Assembly (NCBI RefSeq): GCF_022678485.1
Contig: NZ_JALBYP010000032.1
Location: 62,001 to 126,000 of the forward strand
Direction: 5' to 3'
Source of the DNA: Aliiroseovarius sediminis
Lineage (GTDB): Bacteria; Pseudomonadota; Alphaproteobacteria; Rhodobacterales; Rhodobacteraceae
DNA length: 64,000 nt
The stretch's first letter is position 1; every line of letters begins with the position of its first letter. The notes beneath the pieces were generated by a model that was given only the letters and a program-made list of their open reading frames with translations, searched no databases and was not told where the DNA came from. Of the stretch, positions 30,145 to 38,270 are shown one piece after another. The position numbers and the translations under genes are program-made.

Positions 30145-30160
30145 TTAAAGGCCTGTTAAA
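30145..30160. promoter_or_regulatory. CtrA-like box TTAA-N7-TTAAA
   Basis: TTAA at 30145-30148 and TTAA at 30156-30159 with a 7-base spacer match the CtrA recognition pattern TTAA-N7-TTAAC except for the final base. The box is 85 bases before the Hpt start and 3 bases before the first ATG of the phosphatase gene, in their divergent gap. Confidence 0.5.
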
Positions 30161-30162
30161 CG

Positions 30163-31509
30163 ATGATGGCTAACCATCGTCAACAGAACCGAATCCAAGG
30201 TCGAGGACGCCGATTGAACGCCGCATCTGCATATATAGGTTGTGATGCACCCACCCAACCGGCAACGCCTTTGCCAGTGACCGACAATCCGGTGCGCCGT
30301 ATCCTGGTCGTTGACGATAGTCGGGCGCAGCGCCGCATTTTGACATCGTCCCTGACCCGGCAGGGGTATGAAGTGATCGAAGCCGGCACCGGTGGTGAGG
30401 CGTTGGAAATCTGTCAGACCGAACGGTTTGACCTGATCCTGAGTGACTGGATGATGCCCGGCATGGACGGCTTGGCACTGTGCAAGGCCTTCCGTGAACT
30501 GTCACATGGTAGCTATGTTTATTTTATCCTGCTGACCGCGAAAACCGACAAGGGGGCGGTTGCGCAGGGGTTGGACGTGGGGGCGGATGACTTTCTTGCC
30601 AAGCCGGTCAACGCAGACGAGTTGCGCGCGCGAATCAATGCAGGCGGACGGGTTTTGTCGATGACACGTGAACTGCAGGACAAGAACCGGCTTGTCACCG
30701 CCACGCTGGCCGAGATCCGGGCGCTTTATGACTCTCTGGATCGTGACCTTGTCGAAGCGCGGAAGATGCAGCAATCGCTGGTGCGCGAGAAATACAGGGA
30801 TTTCGGCAAGGCGGAAGTGTCGCTGATGCTGAAGCCCTGCGGCCATGTGGGGGGCGATCTGGTCGGGTTTTTCGATGCAGGTCGCGACATGCTGGCCTTT
30901 TATTCGATTGATGTGTCCGGGCATGGGATTGCCTCGGCGCTTCTGACAGCGCGGCTGGCATCCTATCTCTCTGATGGGTCGCCTACGCATAACATTGCGT
31001 TGGATGTGACGCCAAATGGTGATTACGTCTGTCGCCCGCCCGAGGATGTAGCGCGAGACTTGAACCAGCTTCTGTTGAACGATCTGCGGTCCGAACATTA
31101 TTTCACCATGCTGTTCGGTTATCTGAACCTGCAAACCGGCGCCGTCCAGATGGCGCAATGCGGCCACCCGAACGGGGTGCTGCTTTCTGATAACCGTGTG
31201 CGGTTCGTTGGTGAAGGTGGCTTGCCCGTCGGCTTGATCGAGGACGCGCAGTTTGAACGGCAACACCTTATGCTGGCGCCGGGTGATCGGCTGCTCTTTT
31301 ATTCCGACGGTTTCACGGAATGTGTGGATGACACAGGTACCATGCTGGACGAAGATGGGTTTGCCCGAATTCTTGAGGAAAATAGCAACGTGACCAACGA
31401 AGCACTGTTCGACGCGTTAGTGTGGGATCTTGATGCGTTCTCTAACGGCCGGGATTTGGGCGATGACCTGTCTTGCGTGATGGTCACCTACCGCCCAGAA
31501 AGGGCGTAA
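30163..31509 (+). CDS. response regulator with PP2C (SpoIIE-type) phosphatase domain, RbaY-like
   Basis: Predicted phosphatase controlled by phosphorylation. The 448-residue protein has a receiver domain (about 45-165: acidic Asp51 and Asp52, phosphoacceptor Asp95, Lys147), a coiled coil (about 165-210) and a PP2C/SpoIIE phosphatase domain (about 215-445) with metal ligands Asp232 and Asp250 (IDVSGHG) and a C-terminal DDLS. This architecture matches RbaY of Rhodobacter capsulatus, part of a partner-switching pathway affecting gene transfer agent production; that assignment is inference. No anti-sigma or antagonist gene lies nearby. The first 40 codons may be untranslated: GTG 30277 is an alternative start. 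Confidence 0.85.
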   Translation: MMANHRQQNRIQGRGRRLNAASAYIGCDAPTQPATPLPVTDNPVRRILVVDDSRAQRRILTSSLTRQGYEVIEAGTGGEALEICQTERFDLILSDWMMPGMDGLALCKAFRELSHGSYVYFILLTAKTDKGAVAQGLDVGADDFLAKPVNADELRARINAGGRVLSMTRELQDKNRLVTATLAEIRALYDSLDRDLVEARKMQQSLVREKYRDFGKAEVSLMLKPCGHVGGDLVGFFDAGRDMLAFYSIDVSGHGIASALLTARLASYLSDGSPTHNIALDVTPNGDYVCRPPEDVARDLNQLLLNDLRSEHYFTMLFGYLNLQTGAVQMAQCGHPNGVLLSDNRVRFVGEGGLPVGLIEDAQFERQHLMLAPGDRLLFYSDGFTECVDDTGTMLDEDGFARILEENSNVTNEALFDALVWDLDAFSNGRDLGDDLSCVMVTYRPERA

Positions 31510-31931
31510 CGCCGGACGAAATACCGGTCTCCGTCATTGTATAGAAGGCGCAGTGCCGCCTTTGGTCCGGTCCAAATCGCGCTATGGCCTGGCTCCTGTG
31601 GTGGTCCGATCTGACGTGTCGGCCGGGCGGCATAGATGTGGCAGATCTTTTCCGCCCAGATCTGATAATCGGGCATATATGTGAACCGTCGATAGGCACC
31701 CAAATGCCGGGGTTTGGTGATTTTCCAGCCTGTCTCTTCCAGCACCTCGCGGTGCAGCGCGACCGGGCCGCGCTCGTCTGGCTCAATGCCGCCACCCGGT
31801 AATTGAAATTCGTCAAACGGTTCGGCCTGATGGGTGATCAACATATCGCGCCCGGCGATCAGGATTGCATAGGCGCCGGGGCGCAGCACGTATTTGCGAC
31901 CAAACTGCCGTTGCGAGCCAAATCTACGCAT
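31488..31931 (-). CDS. Nudix hydrolase
   Basis: A 147-residue Nudix enzyme of unknown substrate. The Nudix box spans residues 47-69 and has all key positions: Gly47, Glu53, Arg61-Glu62, Glu65-Glu66, Gly68. The surrounding residues (YAILIAGRDMLITHQ, FDEFQLPGGG) resemble small MutT-like proteins. The start is ATG 31931; a longer open frame upstream lies antisense to hslO and is rejected. It overlaps the 3' end of the convergent phosphatase gene by 22 bases. Confidence 0.85.
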   Translation of the reverse strand: MRRFGSQRQFGRKYVLRPGAYAILIAGRDMLITHQAEPFDEFQLPGGGIEPDERGPVALHREVLEETGWKITKPRHLGAYRRFTYMPDYQIWAEKICHIYAARPTRQIGPPQEPGHSAIWTGPKAALRLLYNDGDRYFVRRYALSGR

Positions 31932-32003
31932 CTGCCCTTTTTCCTTCGGTTGCCGACACCATATAGACGCGGTATGCCAAGCTGAACGCCGATAGGAAAC
32001 CCC

Positions 32004-33005
32004 ATGACCCTTGGAACCCAAATTGCCTGGGATGATACCATCCTGCCTTTTCAATTGGACCGAAGTGACATTCGCGGCCGGGTGTTGCGGCTGGACGGAA
32101 CCCTGGACACCATCCTGTCGCAGCACGACTATCCCCCCGCAATCGAGGCGTTGGTCGCAGAAGCCGCCATGTTGACTGCAATGATCGGCCAGACCATCAA
32201 GATGCAATGGAAGCTGTCGTTGCAAGTGCGCGGTGATGGGCCGGCGCGGCTGATCGCAACCGATTATTATGCCCCCGAGAAAGAGGGCGAACCCGCCACC
32301 ATTCGCGCCTATGCCAGCTATGACGCCGACCGACTGGACGCGAATGGGCCGGGGTTTGCGCAGATCGGCAAGGGGTATTTCGCGGTCTTGATTCATCAGG
32401 GCAGCGAACAGAAGCCTTATACCGGAATGACGCCGCTTGCCGGCAATTCCCTGTCCGATTGCGCGCAGGCCTATTTTGCGCAGTCTGAACAGTTGCCCAC
32501 CCGATTTCACCTGACATTCGGCAAATCGACCTGGACCGGCGGCGAAGAAAGCTGGCGCGCAGGTGGGGTGATGCTGCAACATTTGCCCAAGGCATCGCCG
32601 CATGTCACAGGCGAAGGCGGTTCTGGTGAAGGTGGCCTGCTGGCTGCGCAAGATCTGATGTCGGATGATGATGCCGAAAACTGGAACCGGGCGAATATCC
32701 TGCTCAGCTCGGTGGAGGAACTTGAGCTGGTTGGCCCCTCGGTTCAGCCGACGGATCTGTTGGTGCGGCTGTTTCACGAAGAGGAACCGCGCGTGTTTGA
32801 GCCGCAAGCCGTCAGCTTCGGGTGCCCGTGTTCAGAGGCCCGCGTGCGCGAAAGCCTGTCGATCTATTCAGCCCGCGATTTGCGTCATATGACCACCGAC
32901 GATGGCCGGGTGACGGCAAGTTGCCAGTTCTGTGGCGCGCATTACGACCTTGACCCAGCCACATTGGGCAAGGACGCGATTGACCCGGATGATGCCGGTG
33001 ACTGA
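32004..33005 (+). CDS. hslO: redox-regulated chaperone Hsp33
   Basis: Holdase chaperone activated by oxidation and unfolding. The 333-residue protein has the zinc-binding redox switch as CxC (Cys274, Cys276) and CxxC (Cys307, Cys310), spaced as in the family. The N-terminal domain has GQTIKMQWKLSLQVRGDGP typical of Hsp33. Divergent from the Nudix gene; followed after one base by a CoA pyrophosphatase-like gene. Confidence 0.95.
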   Translation: MTLGTQIAWDDTILPFQLDRSDIRGRVLRLDGTLDTILSQHDYPPAIEALVAEAAMLTAMIGQTIKMQWKLSLQVRGDGPARLIATDYYAPEKEGEPATIRAYASYDADRLDANGPGFAQIGKGYFAVLIHQGSEQKPYTGMTPLAGNSLSDCAQAYFAQSEQLPTRFHLTFGKSTWTGGEESWRAGGVMLQHLPKASPHVTGEGGSGEGGLLAAQDLMSDDDAENWNRANILLSSVEELELVGPSVQPTDLLVRLFHEEEPRVFEPQAVSFGCPCSEARVRESLSIYSARDLRHMTTDDGRVTASCQFCGAHYDLDPATLGKDAIDPDDAGD

Positions 33006-33006
33006 C

Positions 33007-33594
33007 ATGATCGACATGATCCGGCGTGCCCTTGCCCAACCGGGCCGGGCCAGTTCGGATTTCGATCTGAACCCGGATATTCAACTGCCCGCAGGGCGCA
33101 AGCTGCGTCCTGCGGGTGTTCTGGTTCCGCTTCTGTGGCGCGAAGACGAACTTCAGTTGATCCTGACAAAGCGCTCTTCAGCTTTGAAGCATCACCCCGG
33201 CCAGATCGCGTTTCCCGGCGGCAAGGTTGATCCGGGCGACGCCGATGCCACTGCGGCTGCACTGCGCGAAGCACAGGAAGAGGTCGGTCTGCCTTCGGAC
33301 TTGGTCGATATCATCGGTAAATTGCCGTCGCATGAGACCGTGACGGGTTTTTCCGTGACGCCCATCGTGGGGCATATAACGCGGCATTTCGACATTATCG
33401 CCGAGGTTGGCGAGGTGGAAGAGGTGTTTCTGGTTCCCCTGAAACACGTGACGAAACTTGCCCGATACAGCCAGCAAGGGCGGTATTGGCAGGGTCATAT
33501 GCGGATGTATGAAACCGTGCCGTTCGGGCCTTATTATATCTGGGGCGCCACCGCGCGAATGTTGCGCGGGCTGGCTGAAAGGTTGCCGCAATGA
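33007..33594 (+). CDS. CoA pyrophosphatase-type Nudix hydrolase
   Basis: Predicted hydrolase of coenzyme A or CoA derivatives. The 195-residue protein has both the NudL/UPF0035 motif upstream of the Nudix box (LTKRSSALKHHPGQIAFPGGK, residues 53-73 region) and the Nudix box itself (GG at 71-72, REAQEEVG at 87-94). ATG 33007 is used; ATG 32992 is an in-frame option inside the end of hslO. The stop overlaps the next gene by 4 bases. Confidence 0.88.
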   Translation: MIDMIRRALAQPGRASSDFDLNPDIQLPAGRKLRPAGVLVPLLWREDELQLILTKRSSALKHHPGQIAFPGGKVDPGDADATAAALREAQEEVGLPSDLVDIIGKLPSHETVTGFSVTPIVGHITRHFDIIAEVGEVEEVFLVPLKHVTKLARYSQQGRYWQGHMRMYETVPFGPYYIWGATARMLRGLAERLPQ

Positions 33595-34736
33595 CTCGTG
33601 TGCGGGGCGATTGGATCAATGCGCCCGCCGCGCAGGCCGTGAGTCGCGCCATTGAGGCCGCGGGACATCAGGTGTTCTTCGTCGGCGGGTGTGTGCGCAA
33701 CGATCTGTTGGGTGCGCCGATCTCGGACCTTGATTTATCCACCGACGCGCTGCCTGATCGGGTGATGCGAATTGCGGTCGACGCTGGGCTGCGTGCTGTG
33801 CCGACAGGCATTGATCACGGCACCGTCACTGTTGTTGCCGATGGCGAAGGGCTGGAGGTCACGACCTTCCGCAAGGACGTTGAAACAGACGGGCGGCGCG
33901 CCGTGGTCGCGTTTTCGGATCGGCTGGAAGACGACGCCCATCGGCGTGATTTCACGATGAATGCGCTTTATGCGACGCCCGACGGCGCCATTTGCGACCC
34001 GCTGGGCGGGCTGCATGACCTGCGGGCGCGGCGGGTTCGGTTCATCGACAACGCAGGCGCGCGTATTCGCGAAGACTATCTGCGCACGCTTCGGTTTTTT
34101 CGGTTTCATGCTTGGTATGGCGACCCCGCTGGCGGAATGGACGCGGACGCACTGGCAGGGATTGCCTCAAATTTGGCTGGGTTAGAGACGCTTTCCCGCG
34201 AACGTGTCGGTGCCGAGATGCTGAAGCTGCTAGCCGCACCTGATCCGGCCCGTGCGGTTGCGACGATGGCGCAGACCGGCGTGCTTGGAATTGTTCTGCC
34301 GGGGGCAGATGCCAGTGGCCTCCCGTCCCTGATCCATCTGGAGGGCGACTGTCCCCCAGACCCGATCCGCCGCCTTGCTGCTTTGGGGGGCCAGGACGTG
34401 CCCGACCGCCTGCGCCTGTCCAAACGTGACCGGAAGCAGTTGGCGGTCATTCGGGAGGGGATGGGCTCGGTCATGCCGGCGGGGGAACTGGCCTATCGCC
34501 ACGGTGCCGATCTTGCCACAGACGTGGTGCTGCTTCGTTCCGCGCAGATGGGTGCGCCGTTGGATGCGTGTATTTGGGACGACATCGCGAAAGGTGCGCA
34601 GGCCACGTTTCCCGTGCAGCCCGCCGACCTGATGCCCGCGCTCAACGGCCCTGAACTGGGCGCACAGTTGCGCCGCATAGAAGCGCGCTGGATCGCGTCG
34701 GGGTTTGAATTGCAACGAAAGGATCTGCTGACGTGA
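33591..34736 (+). CDS. CCA tRNA nucleotidyltransferase / polyA polymerase family
   Basis: Class II nucleotidyltransferase that adds or repairs the 3' CCA of tRNA. The 381-residue protein has the GGCVRN loop (residues 32-37), the metal-binding Asp46 and Asp48 in SDLDLS, the RRDFTMNAL nucleotide-selection motif, and the DYLRTLRFFRF helix. Given that the tRNA gene in this window encodes CCA, repair rather than de novo addition may be the main role. 4-base overlaps link it to both neighbours. Confidence 0.9.
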   Translation: MTRVRGDWINAPAAQAVSRAIEAAGHQVFFVGGCVRNDLLGAPISDLDLSTDALPDRVMRIAVDAGLRAVPTGIDHGTVTVVADGEGLEVTTFRKDVETDGRRAVVAFSDRLEDDAHRRDFTMNALYATPDGAICDPLGGLHDLRARRVRFIDNAGARIREDYLRTLRFFRFHAWYGDPAGGMDADALAGIASNLAGLETLSRERVGAEMLKLLAAPDPARAVATMAQTGVLGIVLPGADASGLPSLIHLEGDCPPDPIRRLAALGGQDVPDRLRLSKRDRKQLAVIREGMGSVMPAGELAYRHGADLATDVVLLRSAQMGAPLDACIWDDIAKGAQATFPVQPADLMPALNGPELGAQLRRIEARWIASGFELQRKDLLT

Positions 34737-35953
34737 CCGGCACATATCTGATCGAGCGCTTGGGGCATCTGGGCGATGGCATTGCGCCGGGGCCAGTGTT
34801 CGCACCGCGCTGCCTGCCCGGCGAAACCATCACCGGCGAGGTCGTGGATGGGCGCATCGAAGCGCCGCGCATCATCACCCCCTCGCCTGATCGGGTGAAG
34901 GCGTCGTGCCCGCATTACAATGCCTGCGGCGGGTGTGCGTTGCTTCATGCCTCGGATGCGTTTGTGGCCGATTGGAAAACCGATGTCGTCCGCACGGCGC
35001 TTGCGGCGCATGGGTTGTCGCCTGACTTTCGGCCGATCCAGACCTCGCCCCCACGCTCGCGCCGCCGCGCGGTGCTTTCTGCTAAGCGCGCAAAGAAAGG
35101 GGCGATCATCGGGTTTCATGGGCGCAAGTCGGGTGCGATCACCGGGATCGAACATTGCCACCTGTTGCACCCGAACATTTTGCAGGCGCTTCCGGCGCTG
35201 GGCGAATTGGCGATGTTCGGTGCGTCGCGCAAGGGTGAATTGTCGATCAATGTCGTGCAATCTGCGGCTGGGCTGGATGTCGCTGTCACGGGCGGAAAGC
35301 CACTTGACCGCGAATTAGAGACTGATCTGGCGCAAGCCCTGCACAAATTCGGCTTTGCGCGACTTGCCTGGAATGGCGAGGTGATTGCGACCGAAACGCC
35401 ACCTGCGCAGATGTTCGGAGCCGCCGCCGTGGTGCCACCCTCGGGCGCGTTTCTACAAGCCACCCGCGAAGGCGAAGCCGCGCTGCTTGATGCCGTACGC
35501 GAGGTTGTCGGGCCCGCGAAATCCGTTGTTGATCTGTTTGCGGGCTGTGGCACTTTCGCCCTGCCGCTTGCCCAATCGGCTGACGTTCTGGCGGTCGAAG
35601 GACACGCCGCCATGGCAGATGCGCTTGCGCTGGGTTGGCGTCAGACGCAGGGCTTGCGTCACGTGAAGACCGAGGTGCGCGATCTGTTTCGCAACCCGTT
35701 GATGGCCGACGATCTGACTGGTTTCGACGCCGCAGTGATTGATCCGCCCCGCGCGGGCGCCGAGGCACAGATCGAACAGCTTGCCGTGTCGGATATCGCG
35801 CGAATCGCGATGGTGTCTTGCAGTGCAGTCACGTTTGCGCGGGATGCCAAGACGCTGGTCGATGCGGGGTATACGCTGGATTGGGTGCAGGTCGTGGACC
35901 AGTTCCGGTGGTCGACCCATATCGAACAGGTGGCCAGCTTTACCCAAACCTGA
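34733..35953 (+). CDS. class I SAM-dependent RNA methyltransferase (RlmD/TrmA superfamily)
   Basis: RNA uridine C5 methyltransferase, target unknown. The 406-residue protein has a probable [4Fe-4S] cluster motif (Cys59, Cys65, Cys68 and Cys142), the SAM loop DLFAGCGTFALPL, DPPRAG, and the catalytic nucleophile Cys363 in VSCSAVTFARD. These are the hallmarks of COG2265 enzymes such as RlmD and RlmC. It overlaps the CCA-adding enzyme gene by 4 bases, so both probably act on stable RNA. Confidence 0.9.
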   Translation: MTGTYLIERLGHLGDGIAPGPVFAPRCLPGETITGEVVDGRIEAPRIITPSPDRVKASCPHYNACGGCALLHASDAFVADWKTDVVRTALAAHGLSPDFRPIQTSPPRSRRRAVLSAKRAKKGAIIGFHGRKSGAITGIEHCHLLHPNILQALPALGELAMFGASRKGELSINVVQSAAGLDVAVTGGKPLDRELETDLAQALHKFGFARLAWNGEVIATETPPAQMFGAAAVVPPSGAFLQATREGEAALLDAVREVVGPAKSVVDLFAGCGTFALPLAQSADVLAVEGHAAMADALALGWRQTQGLRHVKTEVRDLFRNPLMADDLTGFDAAVIDPPRAGAEAQIEQLAVSDIARIAMVSCSAVTFARDAKTLVDAGYTLDWVQVVDQFRWSTHIEQVASFTQT

Positions 35954-36050
35954 ACGGTTTCGCCAATAACGCGACTGCTAAGCAAATGGGTTTGAGTTGC
36001 GCGCATTCTGATCTACGATGCTAAAAAAACGAGCAGTGTGGACACCAGAA

Positions 36051-36545
36051 ATGAGACTCTACTTAACGATCCTCGCGGTCCTGTCCTTGGTCTTTGTCGC
36101 GTCCTGTGCCCCCAAGCAATACAGCTATGATGGGCCAGAGGTGACACAGATCATCGTTAACAAGGGCGCGCGCAAGATGTATCTGATGCACGGAAACGAG
36201 ATCCTTAAAAGCTATCGAATCGACCTTGGATTCGCGCCCAACGGCCGCAAGAAATATGAAGGCGACGGCAAAACGCCCGAGGGGCGGTATGTGATCGACC
36301 GCCGCAATCCGAAAAGCGCGTTCTATCTGTCAATTGGCGTGTCGTACCCCAACCGACAGAATGTCGAGACGGCTCGCGCCGCAGGGCGCAAACCCGGTGG
36401 TGACATCTTCATCCACGGCGGCAGGCGACCGCAGGATCCCAAGCGGCCTGATTGGACGGCTGGATGTATCTCGGTCAAGGATCGTGAGATGCGCGAGATT
36501 TTCACGATGGTCCGGCTGGGCACCGTGATCGACATCAACCCGTAA
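36051..36545 (+). CDS. L,D-transpeptidase family lipoprotein (YkuD domain)
   Basis: Predicted periplasmic L,D-transpeptidase or related peptidoglycan or lipoprotein-linking enzyme. The 164-residue form starting at ATG 36051 has a lipoprotein signal with lipobox VASC (Cys19), then a YkuD catalytic domain with His122 in IHGG and nucleophile Cys139 in TAGCISV. An in-frame ATG at 36018 would add 11 residues; neither start has a clear ribosome site. Convergent with a CAP-domain lipoprotein 20 bases away. Confidence 0.85.
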   Translation: MRLYLTILAVLSLVFVASCAPKQYSYDGPEVTQIIVNKGARKMYLMHGNEILKSYRIDLGFAPNGRKKYEGDGKTPEGRYVIDRRNPKSAFYLSIGVSYPNRQNVETARAAGRKPGGDIFIHGGRRPQDPKRPDWTAGCISVKDREMREIFTMVRLGTVIDINP

Positions 36546-36565
36546 AAGTGCGTGGGGATAGGGGC

Positions 36566-37060
36566 TTAGCCTCCCATCTCCATCACCCACCAGATCTTGC
36601 CGTTGCGTTCTTGATGCCACGCAAAGCCCAAGTTTCGCGCGCGCGGATCAAGGATGATGCGCCGTGTGTCAGGCTTACCCATCCAGGCCGATAGGGTCTG
36701 AAGTTCGGTTTCAAAAGTTTCCGAGATATTTTCCCCCAGATACAGGCCTGAATACCCTGCTCGGCGTGCCCGGTCGATCGGTGATGAGCCGTCAGAGCCG
36801 AAATGCCACGGGCGGTTTTGCACCGACATGTCGCGTGCATGGGTCTGCGCGGCGGCGTTCAGTTGCGAATTCAGCTGCAATGGCGGCGCGCCTGCGGCCT
36901 GACGCAGTTCATTAATGCTGTCCAGCATCCGGTACTGAATCTTCGACGTCTGCGACGACGAGATTTTATAGATATTCACGCCACCACCGGTGCCGGTCAT
37001 CCCCGGATCACAGGCTGCCAAGGCAACAGTCGCGGCGATCGCAATCAAAAATACACGCAT
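36566..37060 (-). CDS. CAP-domain (SCP/PR1-like) lipoprotein
   Basis: Secreted or membrane-anchored protein of 164 residues with a lipobox LAAC (Cys17) and a CAP domain: LDSINELRQAAGAPPLQLNSQLNAAAQTHARDM, then a GENIS segment and a C-terminal WHQERNGKIWWVMEMG. CAP-domain function in bacteria is mostly unknown. ATG 37060 is preceded by AGAGAAAG. It lies between two L,D-transpeptidase genes, which hints at a cell-envelope role. Confidence 0.85.
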   Translation of the reverse strand: MRVFLIAIAATVALAACDPGMTGTGGGVNIYKISSSQTSKIQYRMLDSINELRQAAGAPPLQLNSQLNAAAQTHARDMSVQNRPWHFGSDGSSPIDRARRAGYSGLYLGENISETFETELQTLSAWMGKPDTRRIILDPRARNLGFAWHQERNGKIWWVMEMGG

Positions 37061-37167
37061 TGTCTTTCTCTCGTTCAAGAACCTTTATAATCGGGCCTGC
37101 ATATCGTGAGTGGCGCAAAGTAGCAAATGACGGTAGTGCGAGAATGGGCTGATCAATGCCGTTTGAT

Positions 37168-37196
37168 TTGCGACTGGTGCTAAAGCGCCATATATA
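37168..37196 (+). promoter_or_regulatory. likely sigma-70-type promoter for the second L,D-transpeptidase
   Basis: TTGCGA (37168-37173) and TATATA (37191-37196) are separated by 17 bases, 34 bases before the start codon at 37231. The -10 match is close to consensus for this GC-rich genome. Confidence 0.5.
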
Positions 37197-37230
37197 TGTA
37201 CACAACACGTGAATCTTTTGGAGATGAGCA

Positions 37231-37833
37231 ATGCGGAAAAAAACTGAAGCCCTGCTGGGCAGGCGCGCATTCATTGGCGGAACGATAGCGGCAGCAAGTG
37301 GTCTGGCAACACCTGCGCTTGCGCAGTTTGAAGATACGACCGAAGGCGAACGCGATCTGACCGAGGTGGTCAAGCGCAATATTTCAAGCTTCCGTTCGTT
37401 AGATTGGCGGCCCTATTTCAGCAACACGCGCAATGGGGCAATTCTGGTCGACACAAGCTCGCGCTGTTTGCATTACTGGTCCGAAGATCAATCACTTTAT
37501 CGGCTGTATCCAAGCTCGGTTCCGCTGAGCGAAGATCTAACCCGGCTGGGCCGCACCAGCGTCGTTCGCAAGGTTGAAGGCCCGTCTTGGGCGCCAACAC
37601 CGGCGATGCGCAAGCGCAACCCGGAATGGCCGCCCTTCGTCGGTCCGGGCCCGGATAATCCGATGGGCACTCATGCGCTGTATCTTAGCTGGAAATACTA
37701 TCGTATCCACGGCACGCATGACACGCGCAAGATCGGGCGCCAGTCGTCTAACGGGTGTATCGGTCTGTATAATAGGCACATCGCCGAGCTGTTCAGCTAT
37801 GCCAAGAATGGCACGCAGGTTCTGTTGATCTGA
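37231..37833 (+). CDS. L,D-transpeptidase (YkuD domain) with Tat-like signal
   Basis: Predicted periplasmic cross-linking or anchoring enzyme of 200 residues. The N-terminus has a twin-arginine-like motif (GRRAFIGG, residues 10-17), a hydrophobic core and a likely cleavage after ALA at 29-31. The YkuD active site has His160 in the HGTHD segment and nucleophile Cys166 in SSNGCIGL. GGAG precedes ATG 37231. Distinct in sequence from the lipoprotein form 0.7 kb upstream. Confidence 0.9.
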   Translation: MRKKTEALLGRRAFIGGTIAAASGLATPALAQFEDTTEGERDLTEVVKRNISSFRSLDWRPYFSNTRNGAILVDTSSRCLHYWSEDQSLYRLYPSSVPLSEDLTRLGRTSVVRKVEGPSWAPTPAMRKRNPEWPPFVGPGPDNPMGTHALYLSWKYYRIHGTHDTRKIGRQSSNGCIGLYNRHIAELFSYAKNGTQVLLI

Positions 37834-37861
37834 TCGCAGACCACAGCGGCACAAAGGCAAC

Positions 37862-37897
37862 AAAAAAAGCCCCGCCAGTTTCGGCGGGGCTTTTTTG
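37862..37897. terminator. bidirectional rho-independent terminator
   Basis: Perfect 8-bp stem GCCCCGCC (37869-37876) / GGCGGGGC (37883-37890) with a 6-base loop, flanked by AAAAAAA and TTTTTT, so it can end transcripts of both the L,D-transpeptidase gene and the convergent trxA. Confidence 0.9.
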
Positions 37898-37913
37898 TTC
37901 AACTTTGGCAGGA

Positions 37914-38234
37914 TCAGACGGCTTCATCGATCCACGACTGGAGCGCGGCCTTGGGGGCGGCGCCAACCTTGTTGGACACAACCTGACCGTCTTTGAACAT
38001 GAACAGTGCGGGGATGCCACGAACGCCCATCTGCGCGGGTGAATTCGGGTTTTCGTCCACATTGACCTTCACGATCTTGATCTTGCCTTCGTATTCGGCC
38101 GACAATTCTTCCAATGCCGGACCGATCTGCTTGCAAGGACCACACCATTCGGCCCAGAAATCGACGATCACGGGAAGGTCGGACTGACGCACTTCCTGTT
38201 CGAAGGTGGCATCGGTGACAGCTACGGTTGCCAT
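37914..38234 (-). CDS. trxA: thioredoxin
   Basis: Disulfide reductase of 106 residues with the active site WCGPC (Cys31, Cys34) and the cis-proline loop [10 protein letters not shown]. No signal peptide, so cytoplasmic. It lies 36 bases after addA on the same strand, an order shared with other alphaproteobacteria, and ends at a bidirectional terminator. Confidence 0.96.
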   Translation of the reverse strand: MATVAVTDATFEQEVRQSDLPVIVDFWAEWCGPCKQIGPALEELSAEYEGKIKIVKVNVDENPNSPAQMGVRGIPALFMFKDGQVVSNKVGAAPKAALQSWIDEAV

Positions 38235-38270
38235 GTTGTGTTCTCCTGAAAACTATATGTTGTGGTGAAC

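Noticed and set aside
31932-32807. Long open frame continuing upstream of the Nudix gene on the minus strand (439 codons in total)
   Set aside because: The extra part is antisense to hslO, which has all its family motifs; no domain is seen in the antisense reading, and ATG 31931 gives a normal Nudix length.
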